A DNA stretch of 64,000 nucleotides from Arenicola marina (taxonomy: Eukaryota; Annelida; Polychaeta; Arenicolidae), in NCBI GenBank assembly GCA_964019135.1, contig OZ025258.1, positions 34,038,202-34,102,201 on the forward strand. Direction: 5' to 3'. Of the stretch, positions 34,792-46,439 are shown one piece after another (positions within the stretch are counted from its first letter, which is position 1; each line of letters opens with the position of its first letter). The translations under genes and the position numbers were made by a program. The notes under the pieces were generated by a model. That model was not told where the DNA came from and searched no databases. It was given only the letters and a program-made list of their open reading frames with translations.

Positions 34792-36090
34792 TATTGGAGG
34801 TACTGCCGGAAATGGGGGGTGGACAATACAGTAATACAGTGGTGGGGTGTGCCGCCTATGCCATAGAGAGCGTACGGAAAAAAGTGCGCGATTTTGTGTT
34901 TATTGAGAAAATAAAATTGGTTAAAAAAGCACCAAAAATAGACACTGACAGCCATGGGAAATTTTATGGAGGTTAAGTACTTGAACACTTTTTATATCAA
35001 CTGGAATATAAGGAGTCATTATTGGGCACTAGAACGGCATATATGTATATACCTAACTGTCCGTATTGCTCCCGGGACCTATGGTCGTTACTAATATTAG
35101 TATTAATATATATCCTGTATTTAATTACTACTGTCGTATATGTAACCAATTTTAGATTAAAGGGTCTGTCCCACAGAATAAAAATAAAGTTTGACCTTTA
35201 TTGAGCTAAAACGCCGATTTTGGGTCAGAAAACTCAATCGTATGTCATACAAGACAAAGCGTACATACAGGAAACCACTTTTTGTGACAATAAGCTAGGT
35301 TTCACGAATATAAAACATGAACCAGATAGGCACATTGTCGGGCCATAAGCGATTGTTCCTCCGGGCATGTCACGTTGCGGTCATGTGCCTCTTATGTGAT
35401 TTTTCCTGTGTAATAATTAATCCATGACCATGATCCATCAATTGGTTTACAATGAATCGAGTTGACGGCCACTTAAGTGAGCTGTTGACTCGGGTCGCGT
35501 AGAGATGGAGGTTACCGTGCTTGAGTGGGCGGCGGCAGGGTGAGGGGGTCATTAGTGTTAAACTTCTGAGATATGTGCGCTCGCGTCCAGGGTGAGCCTC
35601 AAACCAGACATAACAACGTCGGGAAACTAATCATAAGCAGGTAATTGTATTTGGCCAAACACTCTCAACATGATTCAAAGGCGAGACAAGACAATAGGCC
35701 AGTTGGTCACTTTTCCTAAACACCGAAAGATTCCTCTGAATGTCGAAGCGCGGACGGAAGTACACATGAAGGAATAATCTGCGGAAGGTACCCATTGCGC
35801 CTGCGCAGTGTTGATCAGCTTTCCAGTGGCACGACAGGCCTTAACGACTCCTCGCCATAGGTCTTCACCAAGGGGAGGCATCGAACCAATTCTTATTCAT
35901 AAGTACGGGACCCACACCATTAGGCGCGCCTCCCTCTTTGCCTATCCCGACATAAAGGAGTCTGGGAAGGAGAAACACAGTGAAAGTTTTAAAATGCCGT
36001 TTTGTCCATTCCTCATCATGGATGCTTCTCCAGACTCTCCACGCCTATATGTATTTATGTGCAACGCCCGCCCTCGGGGCTCTCTTTGCA
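34792..36090. other. No gene recognised
   Basis: Single-copy-looking sequence to the right of the macrosatellite. Only short uninformative frames are visible on either strand, with no RNA gene or repeat that I can support. Confidence 0.4.
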
Positions 36091-36640
36091 TGATGTCCTC
36101 CCTCGCCTACCTCCCCTCTCCGCATCCTTTCTTCCCCTCCTTGCCTCTTCCTCTCCTCTTCGCCTCCCCCAATGCTTCCCTCTACCTGCCCCCTCTTTTC
36201 TTCCTCTCTCACCCCCTCTCCCCTCTTGTTCTTTCACTTTTTTCGCTCTTAGCCACTCCATTACTCCTTCGCCTTCACCCATCCCTCTCCTTGACTTCAC
36301 CCTCCTTTTCTGCCTTTTAATCTTCCTTTCCCTCCCTCCCCATACATCCCTTTCCTCCCAGGCCTTTGACCTCCCTTGCCCTCCCTCCGTCTCCTTTCCT
36401 CTCCGTTCCCTCCCCTCCCTTCCCCTCCCTCCTTCGTCCCTCCCTTCCCCTCCCTCCTTCTTCTCTCCCCACCCTTCTCTCCCTCCTTCTTCCCTTTCCT
36501 CCCTCCCCCTCCCTCCTTCTTTCCACCCCTCTACCCCTGCCCTCCATTCCCTCTCCTCCCTTCCCCTCCCTCCTTCTTCCCTCTCCTCCCCTACCTTCCC
36601 CTCCCTTCACCTCTCCTCTTCGACCTTCAGCAACGCCTTT
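36091..36640 (+). repeat. Polypyrimidine (CCCTCCTT-rich) tract
   Basis: About 550 bp almost entirely C and T on the plus strand, becoming purest between 36,360 and 36,620 with irregular cccctccctcctt units. It opens long but meaningless frames. Homopurine-homopyrimidine mirror character could allow triplex DNA. Confidence 0.85.
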
Positions 36641-37590
36641 TTCTTGCGAACATGATGAGGTTGTTTACCATGGTTAACACCTATTGATGCAGCCAGGGTC
36701 ATTGCAGTCGGAATATACACCAAAGAGCTCGAACGTTTCCGAGACGGTTGCAAGTAAGGGATTTCCCCGGTGACCTGCTCGGCCTCTGTCCACTATCCCA
36801 ATGTTGATTACTTAATATTATGTTCGTTAACAGCTATACTAGATCCAATGTTTCCAATATTCGACAGATATCTGGCTCCGTCTTGGTCAATGAGGCCCAA
36901 TAAAACCCATATAAGGGGGGGGGGACAGGGGGGGGGGGTCGTGTTATCACGAAGAGTAAATTTCTTTATTCCCATGTCACGATGAGTTAAAAGCAGAACT
37001 CTCCGCATGCAATGGAAGGGCGGATACACGATACTAAATTGACGATTTCCCGATTCACTGTTATATAATATTGAAATTCTCAGTTCACAATTAATGAGAA
37101 TCCTTGAAAATAAAAAGAAAATATTTTCCTCATTACCGGTTCACGGTGAAATGAAAAGCCCAATCCCGAGGAACGCAACTAACTTTGACACCCCACCATA
37201 TAACCGTCATGGGCTGTCTCTGGGCTGTGGGATCCTGTGGGGATATGATCAGAGATAGGTTGGCTCGCAATGCCAGATTGCTCTGTGACTAGATGAAACA
37301 AATAATACATCGCCAATATGAAGATATATTCGCAATTCACGTTGACGCGAATCATGACGTCCTGCCGTATTTCATAAACCAAACTGACATCGGCAGTCGT
37401 TCCTCCCAGGGCCAGGGATGGTGGGTGGTTGGTGTCGCAAGGTCAATGTCAAGGTCAAAGTCAAGGGCACGGTTGCGGTGAAAATTACCGGTCGGTGCAA
37501 TTTTCTCGGCAGTCACCTCGTGTCGTGTCCTGGGGGACACGGTGTCACCTAGTCTAGTGGGGACCTTTACCCAATTTACATATAATGATT
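36641..37590. other. No gene recognised; contains two G runs
   Basis: AT-rich intergenic sequence with G runs at about 36,916-36,938. No ORF with recognisable content. Confidence 0.4.
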
Positions 37591-37601
37591 GCTTGACGTC
37601 A

Positions 37602-37603
<2 letters not shown>

Positions 37604-37643
<40 letters not shown>

Positions 37644-37682
37644 TAGACATGCATTTATATATATATTATATATATATGTATA
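37604..37682. repeat. (AT)n microsatellite
   Basis: About 19 uninterrupted AT dinucleotides (37604-37641), then a second shorter AT tract to about 37,682. Confidence 0.95.
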
Positions 37683-37817
37683 TCAGCAGAGTCTCGCCAC
37701 ATATTGTAGCGTGTATCCTGAGCTTGGATAAAAAGTGGAAGCTGAACACACACTTCGAAAAAATGGTCAGTTGGTGGCGTTATACTCTCAGCCATATTGT
37801 CTCGCTGGGTTCGTCCG

Positions 37818-40800
37818 CCATGCATTGATTGGTGGGACGAGGGGTCGTGCCATGCATTGATTGGTGGGACGAGGGGTCGTGCCATGCACTGATTGGTGGG
37901 ACGAGGGGTCGTGCCATGCCTTGATTGGTGGGACGAGGGGTCGTGCCATGCACTGATTGGTGGGACGAGGGGTCGTGCCATGCATTGATTGGTGGGACGA
38001 GGGGTCGTGCCATGCACTGATTGGTGGGACGAGGGGTCGTGCCATGCATTGATTGGTGGGACGAGGGGTCGTGCCATGCATTGATTGGTGGGACGAGGGG
38101 TCGTGCCATGCCTTGATTGGTGGGACGAGGGGTCGTGCCATGCACTGATTGGTGGGACGAGGGGTCGTGCTATGCACTGATTGGTGGGACGAGGGGTCGT
38201 GCCATGCATTGATTGGTGGGATGAGGGGTCGTGCCATGCCTTGATTGGTGGGACGAGGGGTCGTGCCATGCACTGATTGGTGGGACGAGGGGTCGTGCCA
38301 TGCATTGATTGGTGGGACGAGGGGTCGTGCCATGCCTTGATTGGTGGGACGAGGGGTCGTGCCATGCACTGATTGGTGGGACGAGGGGTCGTGCTATGCA
38401 CTGATTGGTGGGACGAGGGGTCGTGCCATGCATTGATTGGTGGGATGAGGGGTCGTGCCATGCCTTGATTGGTGGGACGAGGGGTCGTGCCATGCACTGA
38501 TTGGTGGGACGAGGGGTCGTGCCATGCATTGATTGGTGGGACGAGGGGTCGTGCCATGCATTGATTGGTGGGATGAGGGGTCGTGCCATGCCTTGATTGG
38601 TAGGACGAGGGGTCGTGCCATGCATTGATTGGTGGGACGAGGGGTCGTGCCATGCATTGATTGGTGGGACGAGGGGTCGTGCCATGCACTGATTGGTGGG
38701 ACGAGGGGTCGTGCCATGCATTGATTGGTAGGACGAGGGGTCGTGCTATGCATTGATTGGTGGGACGAGGGGTCGTGCCATGCATTGATTGGTGGGACGA
38801 GGGGTCGTGCCATGCCTTGATTGGTGGGACGAGGGGTCGTGCCATGCCTTGATTGGTGGGACGAGGGGTCGTGCCATGCATTGATTGGTAGGACGAGGGG
38901 TCGTGCCATGCACTGATTGGTGGGACGAGGGGTCGTGCCATGCACTGATTGGTGGGACGAGGGGTCGTGCCATGCATTGATTGGTGGGACGAGGGGTCGT
39001 GCCATGCACTGATTGGTGGGACGAGGGGTCGTGCCATGCATTGATTGGTGGGACGAGGGGTCGTGCCATGCATTGATTGGTGGGACGAGGGGTCGTGCCA
39101 TGCCTTGATTGGTGGGACGAGGGGTCGTGCCATGCACTGATTGGTGGGACGAGGGGTCGTGCCATGCCTTGATTGGTAGGACGAGGGGTCGTGCCATGCA
39201 TTGATTGGTGGGACGAGGGGTCGTGCTATGCATTGATTGGTGGGACGAGGGGTCGTGCCATGCACTGATTGGTGGGACGAGGGGTCGTGCCATGCATTGA
39301 TTGGTGGGACGAGGGGTCGTGCCATGCATTGATTGGTGGGACGAGGGGTCGTGCCATGCATTGATTGGTGGGACGAGGGATCGTGCTATGCATTGATTGG
39401 TGGGACGAGGGGTCGTGCCATGCACTGATTGGTGGGACGAGGGGTCGTGCCATGCATTGATTGGTGGGACGAGGGGTCGTGCCATGCCTTGATTGGTAGG
39501 ACGAGGGGTCGTGCCATGCATTGATTGGTGGGACGAGGGGTCGTGCTATGCATTGATTGGTGGGACGAGGGGTCGTGCCATGCACTGATTGGTGGGACGA
39601 GGGGTCGTGCCATGCATTGATTGGTGGGACGAGGGGTCGTGCCATGCATTGATTGGTGGGACGAGGGATCGTGCTATGCATTGATTGGTGGGACGAGGGG
39701 TCGTGCCATGCACTGATTGGTGGGACGAGGGGTCGTGCCATGCATTGATTGGTGGGACGAGGGGTCGTGCCATGCATTGATTGGTGGGACGAGGGGTCGT
39801 GCCATGCATTGATTGGTGGGACGAGGGGTCGTGCCATGCACTGATTGGTGGGACGAGGGGTCGTGCCATGCATTGATTGGTGGGACGAGGGGTCGTGCTA
39901 TGCATTGATTGGTGGGACGAGGGGTCGTGCCATGCACTGATTGGTGGGACGAGGGGTCGTGCCATGCATTGATTGGTGGGACGAGGGGTCGTGCCATGCA
40001 TTGATTGGTGGGACGAGGGATCGTGCTATGCATTGATTGGTGGGACGAGGGGTCGTGCCATGCACTGATTGGTGGGACGAGGGGTCGTGCCATGCATTGA
40101 TTGGTGGGACGAGGGGTCGTGCCATGCACTGATTGGTGGGACGAGGGGTCGTGCCATGCACTGATTGGTGGGACGAGGGGTCGTGCCATGCATTGATTGG
40201 TGGGACGAGGGGTCGTGCCATGCATTGATTGGTGGGACGAGGGGTCGTGCCATGCATTGATTGGTGGGACGAGGGGTCGTGCCATGCACTGATTGGTGGG
40301 ACGAGGGGTCGTGCCATGCATTGATTGGTGGGACGAGGGGTCGTGCTATGCATTGATTGGTGGGACGAGGGGTCGTGCCATGCACTGATTGGTGGGACGA
40401 GGGGTCGTGCCATGCATTGATTGGTGGGACGAGGGGTCGTGCCATGCATTGATTGGTGGGACGAGGGGTCGTGCCATGCACTGATTGGTGGGACGAGGGG
40501 TCGTGCCATGCATTGATTGGTGGGACGAGGGGTCGTGCCATGCATTGATTGGTGGGACGAGGGGTCGTGCCATGCATTGATTGGTGGGACGAGGGGTCGT
40601 GCCATGCATTGATTGGTGGGACGAGGGGTCGTGCCATGCACTGATTGGTGGGACGAGGGGTCGTGCCATGCACTGATTGGTGGGACGAGGGGTCGTGCCA
40701 TGCATTGATTGGTGGGACGAGGGGTCGTGCCATGCATTGATTGGTGGGACGAGGGGTCGTGCCATGCCTTGATTGGTGGGACGAGGGATCGTGCCATGCC

Positions 40801-41369
40801 TTGATTGGTGGGACGAGGGGTCGTGCCATGCCTTGATTGGTGGGACGAGGGATCGTGCCATGCCTTGATTGGTGGGACGAGGGGTCGTGCCATGCATTGA
40901 TTGGTGGGACGAGGGGTCGTGCCATGCATTGATTGGTGGGACGAGGGGTCGTGCCATGCATTGATTGGTGGGACGAGGGGTCGTGCCATGCACTGATTGG
41001 TGGGACGAGGGGTCGTGCCATGCATTGATTGGTGGGACGAGGGGTCGTGCCATGCATTGATTGGTGGGACGAGGGGTCGTGCCATGCACTGATTGGTGGG
41101 ACGAGGGGTCGTGCCATGCACTGATTGGTGGGACGAGGGGTCGTGCCATGCCTTGATTGGTGGGACGAGGGGTCGTGCCATGCATTGATTGGTGGGACGA
41201 GGGGTCGTGCCATGCATTGATTGGTGGGACGAGGGGTCGTGCCATGCCTTGATTGGTGGGACGAGGGATCGTGCCATGCCTTGATTGGTGGGACGAGGGG
41301 TCGTGCCATGCCTTGATTGGTGGGACGAGGGGTCGTGCCATGCATTGATTGGTAGGACGAAGGGTCGTG
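37818..41369 (-). repeat. 32-bp minisatellite, about 111 copies
   Basis: 3.55 kb of a 32-bp unit (ccatgcattgattggtggga then cgaggggtcgtg). The array length is an exact multiple of 32. Nearly all variation is at a few fixed sites: the three-state gcaTTg / gcaCTg / gcCTTg site, plus rare gctatg, gatgagg, ggtagg and gggatcg. All three minus-strand frames are open because none of the variants makes a stop, which gives long spurious ORFs. Larger blocks recur (e.g. the gggatcgtgctatg junction at about 39,378, 39,667 and 40,018). Confidence 0.97.
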
Positions 41370-43285
41370 GGTGGTGTTCGGACAGTTTTTATTTATTTTT
41401 TTAATTTCACACGAAAAATCGACGTGAACAGTAATGCAGAATCACAAAGAGCATACAATACGCATTAATAGTTTCTAATGATACACCCACTCTGTACATT
41501 TACTTAGCCCTGCAATCGATAACGTATCCCATTTACTGTATATGCACTGCTTGGCTTTGTCACTTATAAGGGTACTACATGTACCTATATAGCTAGAGTT
41601 TCCAGTGTATAATGTTTAAGCATTATTTTACAAAATATTGCGATATACATATATTTTCCCCAACAAATTACAATCATAAATATATTTCTTTGCTAATATA
41701 AAAGAATTTTATGAGTTTTCAGCATGCAATCGCCTCCTTATTGATGAATTTAATTCTGGGGCAACCTCTATTTTGTATTTAAACCATCCTATCGAACCTG
41801 TCCAAAATTTTCTTACAATCCTGCAATCCCAAAACATATGATTTATTGTTTCTACCTTGTTGTTACAGATAGAGCACATCTCTGAATCCCTCAGTTTACA
41901 TAAGTATAAACATCTGTTGGTCGGTAACACTCTAGTAATTACTTTATATTGAAAGGATCGTAAACGGGAATCTGTCGCGCATTTTGACAGTTGATAAAAC
42001 TTGCCCCAGTCTTGATCCTGGATACTCGTACTGTATATTTACTTTATTTGTTTTCATTTTGGACGATTACTTCAATTAAGGCCAGTAGTTTATGGTACAC
42101 ATATCCTTTTCCTTTTTAAAATTTTGCCACTGTAAACCTTTTTACAGACAATTTAATTTTACCCATTTTCTTTACAATATTTTCTCCATTGTTTGGAAAT
42201 GCTATTAATCAAACCTTGATAGTCTAATACATTTATATGGTGTTCGGAGATGCTGTAGCATAGACTTTTTTGGGGATCTAACATGCGGAATTCCAAAATG
42301 GACAATAACTGCCCTCCTCAGGAGGAACCAAATATTCCATCTTCTGGAGACCTACGGCAACAAACGGGAAAACAGTGACAACGTAAATGTAAGAGAAATG
42401 AATTCGTTCGTTTTGTGAGCGATTTGTGGTTATCCTGTTTTGCATGTCTATTGCAGATAAAAGGTCGTTTTTAAGGTGCAAGCTTGCCTTCTTTACATAC
42501 AACACGACTGAAACGAGTGCTCACCGCTGTTCGGTGCCGCCCAGTATTGGGCAATAACTATTACGCTTCTCGTGCTAACCTTTCCTTTTACAAACTTGCT
42601 GTAGTTTCGGCAGTCTATAATAAGTTATCACCCAAGCTTCTCATGTGACTTGTATTGTGCAAATTGTGGAATTGGATCCAATAGCCTAAAATCACGAGTT
42701 TCCCTTCACTAAATTAAAGTTATCGCCGTAATAATGGACACAATTTGTTGACTTCCGGTTTTTCGGTGGCCATTTTGTTTTGCGATGCTTAAAGCCTGAC
42801 CATTTCTCATCATGACATGTGTGAATCGCTTGATTAACAATTGCAGCGCTTAGTGTAGATTTAAGAGTTCTAACGTTATTACGGAAGTTTTATGTCTTGC
42901 TTAAAGGCTTAAGTGTCCTCTCAGGTGATTTGAAGAAACGTTTATCCTTCTGTTAAGCTGCCATCGCCATGAAGCCAATAGACCGTGGGATGGCTGTTAC
43001 CCACACTGACCGTCCGTGCAGCCGGTGATACGGGGTCCGGGGCCGGGGAATCACCCAGGACTACCCGACCCTTATCCTGAATGATGCCACCCTAGGGTGA
43101 GAGAAACATCTTACCCAGGGAGCCAAGCGTGGTCAAGCGAAATAAGCGACACTAATAGAGGCTTTATGAAGACAGGAATTTTACAACTGAGCCCTGGGGT
43201 GCTTTGATATTGATCATGACGTCACGTTTTATCCCTCCCCCGAGCCTCGTTGTCAGTTGCTGACCATGCCGTTAGCCTCTCCGAG
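41370..43285. other. Intergenic; one LINE fragment, otherwise nothing recognised
   Basis: Apart from the LINE remnant at 41700-42020, only AT-rich sequence and short frames are visible. The GC-richer stretch 42,961-43,180 has no frame that I recognise. Confidence 0.4.
41700..42020 (-). mobile_element. Separate L1/Tx1-like LINE ORF2 fragment
   Basis: The minus frame 41709-41930 reads VLPTNRCLYLCKLRD, then MCSICNNKVETINHMFWDC and then RKFW. This is the C-terminal zinc-knuckle of an L1/Tx1-type ORF2, related to but clearly distinct from the copies in the macrosatellite. A readable upstream stretch continues to about 42,020. It lies just beyond the 32-bp minisatellite, outside the array. Confidence 0.7.
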
Positions 43286-43299
43286 CAAAGGTGTGGGTA

Positions 43300-44515
43300 G
43301 TGATGGGGGACTGGGCCAGGTCTGGTTAGGGGACTGGGCCAGGTCTGGTGGGGGGTACTAGGCCAGGTCTGGTGGGGGGTACTAGGCCAGGTCTGGTGGA
43401 GGTACTAGGCCAGGTCTGGTGGGGGGAATAGGCCAGGTCTGGTGGGGGGACTGGGCCAGGTCTGGTGGAGGGACTGGGCCAGGTCTGGTGGAGGGAGTGG
43501 GCCAGGCCTGGTGGAGGGACTGGGCCATGTCTGGTTGAGGGACTGGGCCATGTCTGGTTGAGGGACTGGGCCAGGTCTGGTGGAGGGACTGGGCCAGGTC
43601 TGGTGGAGGGAGTGGGCCAGGTCTGGTGGAGGGACTGGGCCATGTCTGGTTGAGGGACTGGGCCAGGTCTGGTGGAGGGACTGGGCCAGGTCTGGTGGAG
43701 GGACTGGGTCAGGTCTGGTGGAGGGAGTGGGCCAGGTCTGGTGGAGGGACTGGGCCATGTCTGGTGGAGGGACTGGGTCAGGTCTGGTGGAGGGACTGGG
43801 TCAGGTCTGGTGGAGGGACTGGGCCAGGTCTGGTGGAGGGACTGGGTCAGGTCTGGTGGAGGGACTGGGCCATGTCTGATGGAGGGACGGGGCCAGGTCT
43901 GATGGAGGGACTGGGCCAGGTCTGGTGGAGGGACTGGGCCAGGTCTGGTGGAGGGACTGGGCCAGGTCTGGTGGAGGGACTGGGCCAGGTCTGGTGGAGG
44001 GACTGGGCCAGGCCTGGTGGAGGGACTGGGCCATGTCTGGTGGAGGGACTGGGCCAGGTCTGGTGGAGGGACTGGGCCATGTCTGGTGGAGGGACTGGGC
44101 CATGTCTGGTGGAGGGACTGGGCCAGGTCTGGTGGAGGGACTGGGCCAGGTCTGGTGGAGGGACTGGGCCATGTCTGGTGGAGGGACTGGGCCAGGTCTG
44201 GTGGAGGGTCTGGGCCAGGTCTGGTGGAGGGACTGGGCCAGGTCTGGTGAAGGGACTGGGCCAGGTCTGGTGGAGGGACTGGGCCATGTCTGGTGGAGGG
44301 ACTGGGCCAGGTCTGGTGGAGGGACTGGGCCAGGTCTGGTGGAGGGACTGGGCCAGGTCTGGTGGAGGGACTGGGCCAGGTCTGGTGGAGGGACTGGGCC
44401 AGGTCTGGTGGAGGGACTGGGCCATGTCTGGTGGAGGGACTGGGCCAGGTCTGGTGGAGGGACTGGGCCATGTCTGGTGGAGGGACTGGGCCAGGTCTGG
44501 TGGAGGGTCTGGGTC
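43300..44515 (+). repeat. 23-bp minisatellite, about 52 copies
   Basis: Tandem 23-bp unit (ggtctggtggagggactggg plus cca) with simple variants (ccatg/ccagg, ggtca). A shorter, more irregular form with ggggta spacers leads in from 43,300. Long frames on both strands are a by-product. Confidence 0.95.
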
Positions 44516-45465
44516 AGAGTCTGTTACAGACGATGGGCTTTACTTTTGTTCGTAGTTAAGTTCTGAGCTTACTGCCCGGCCCCGCTTCCTTTGGACCGCC
44601 TCGTTAGTTCACCAGCTCCCCCCCCCCCCCCCACCTCCTGTGTTATTATGTAATACCAACAATTCGGACGCCTTGTTGACGAGGCACTAGGGTTCGAGCC
44701 TGACATTTGAGATGACATTTGACAAGCTCACATATATTGGTATATGTGCTTCTACGCCGGCAATATCGCGTCCCTGTTTGGTCTATGGTGTTCCAGCCGA
44801 GACCACATGTTTACCGGGAGAGATGGGGGCACATTATAGACAGGCAGGGCAACCAGCGCAACTCACCGCCGTCATAACGCAGGATTTACGGGAGATGGGA
44901 GAGGAGGGTGGTATGAAGAGATGGGTGGTGGGCTCAGCGGGTGGGTGGGTGGGTACGGAGGACCCAGGGCCAGCACATAAACAGACCCGCGGTTCCAGTT
45001 CTGAATGCATAAACATTCCCCACGTTAAGTTGTCCGGTATATGCACTAGATGTCTCTACCTTTTTTCCTTCATAATGACAATGAAATTGGGTTCGACGGA
45101 GATTTTGGCAATGGGTGATTAACGTGATACCATACTGTGTTCGGGAATGTTCTGCTGTCTGCTACATCGTGGTGGTTGGCAACTTTAGACGGATAGTAGG
45201 TCCGCTGTATTGGCGCAAATCCGTCACTGGTCTGGCAGGCCAGCAATCGACAAAAGATGTATGGCCAAAACCTATACGATAATAGTTTGAAAAGTAATGA
45301 ACTGCAGGAGACGACGGCGCTCTTAAGACACTGGAACTGTTCATATGCGATAATAGTGCGGTAAGGCGTTTTCAGGACGCTGCTGCTTTTTCAAGAGAGA
45401 TATTTTTCAGTGGATTTTGATTGGGCAATTTTCTGATATCGGCGAAGACTTGATCGTTTTAAAAT

Positions 45466-45873
45466 TTGATGTCGTATGGCGGCCACGAAGGGGTAAAAGA
45501 GCCGCACTTTTCTGCGGAGCAATTAAACTTTATCTCCGCAAAGCTAGTGCCTCGTCATACCCCGGTCATAGTAGTAACATACATCATGGGCGTTAGTACG
45601 AGATGGAAGCTTTTTTATGGCGGAGGAAGAGATTATCTATCCTTAAAGGAACATAGTTTTAGGTTTATGACCGGGTATATGTGGGGACACCTACACGGGA
45701 GATGTAAGTTAACGTTCGAGGAACGTGCATATAAGTGGCTCCAGCAGACATGTCGTCTTCCTCTTGCATTGAACTACCATTTGATGGCAGGTCCTTATTG
45801 GACGTCAAACATACAAAATATTGATTCAAAATACCATAAATATAACGATAATATGTTTAAAGTGTTTCAATAG
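45466..45873 (+). CDS. Unrecognised 135-codon ORF
   Basis: The displayed start is TTG; the first in-frame ATG is codon 2. Normal amino-acid composition (Trp, Tyr, Lys, Gly spread evenly) and no repeats set it apart from the low-complexity frames around it. Segments include WKLFYGGGRDYLSLKEHSF and TFEERAYKWLQQTC. I see no known motif, signal peptide or membrane span, and no splice signals at its ends. It could be a chance ORF or a decayed mobile-element fragment. Confidence 0.15.
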   Translation: MMSYGGHEGVKEPHFSAEQLNFISAKLVPRHTPVIVVTYIMGVSTRWKLFYGGGRDYLSLKEHSFRFMTGYMWGHLHGRCKLTFEERAYKWLQQTCRLPLALNYHLMAGPYWTSNIQNIDSKYHKYNDNMFKVFQ

Positions 45874-46014
45874 TTGTATGAGAATTATTTGAGTAATACA
45901 GTAAAGATGATTGACGTCCTACTAAAATCCAATGCCCTACCAAAAAGTTGGGGTCTACCCCCCCCCCCCTTCCCCCCGCCCCCGAGGCCACAACCCCCTA
46001 GTCAGAGTGTTCTG

Positions 46015-46095
46015 CTAGGTGGCCTAATGGTAGCCCGTGTCTTTATACACACAGGTAACGACTTGAAACTGCACCTTGTCGGTGGTCTGGGTTAG
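46015..46095 (+). ncRNA. Possible tRNA-like SINE head
   Basis: An A-box-like TGGCCTAATGGTAGC is followed about 40 bases later by a degenerate B-box-like segment (acgacttgaaactgc). Weak; no tail identified. Confidence 0.2.
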
Positions 46096-46439
46096 CCCAT
46101 GTGTACTCGAAGGTGGCAACAAACGCCAATTTTAGTTATCAAAGCTGACACCAATAATATTGACTCTGGCACTGGCTGCAGCTTCTCTGCAACCAGACGT
46201 TCAGTTATTTTGCAAACAACAATTCCCCCAGAGTGCAATTTACCCCGATAGGGAAATTTACCCTGAGTGTTAAATTTACCTTGTGAGTGAAATTGATCAC
46301 CATAAGGGGACGTTTTCGTGCTTCCACTTTGTCCTTGTTGTATGTTGCGAGGAGGCACTATAACAATAATTGTCCTTTCTACCCCAACCAGGCAAAGGAT
46401 TAATCAATTATCAAATCAAATTCTGCTGCATAGCGATTA

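Larger units (their letters stand above)
44516..46430. other. Intergenic; weak ORFs only
   Basis: Contains frames of 136 codons (44712-45122) and 135 codons (45466-45873), both without recognisable domains, a C run near 44,620 and a C/A-rich run near 45,960-45,990. Confidence 0.35.

Noticed and set aside
37655..41345. Very long minus-strand frames (up to 568 codons) rich in His-Gly-Thr-Thr-Pro-Arg-Pro-Thr
   Set aside because: They come from a 32-bp minisatellite without stops in any phase. All three frames give the same peptide shifted, which is not a protein gene.
44712..45122. 136-codon plus-strand ORF
   Set aside because: No domain, no splice context, and it overlaps a gtgggtgggtg tract; likely chance.
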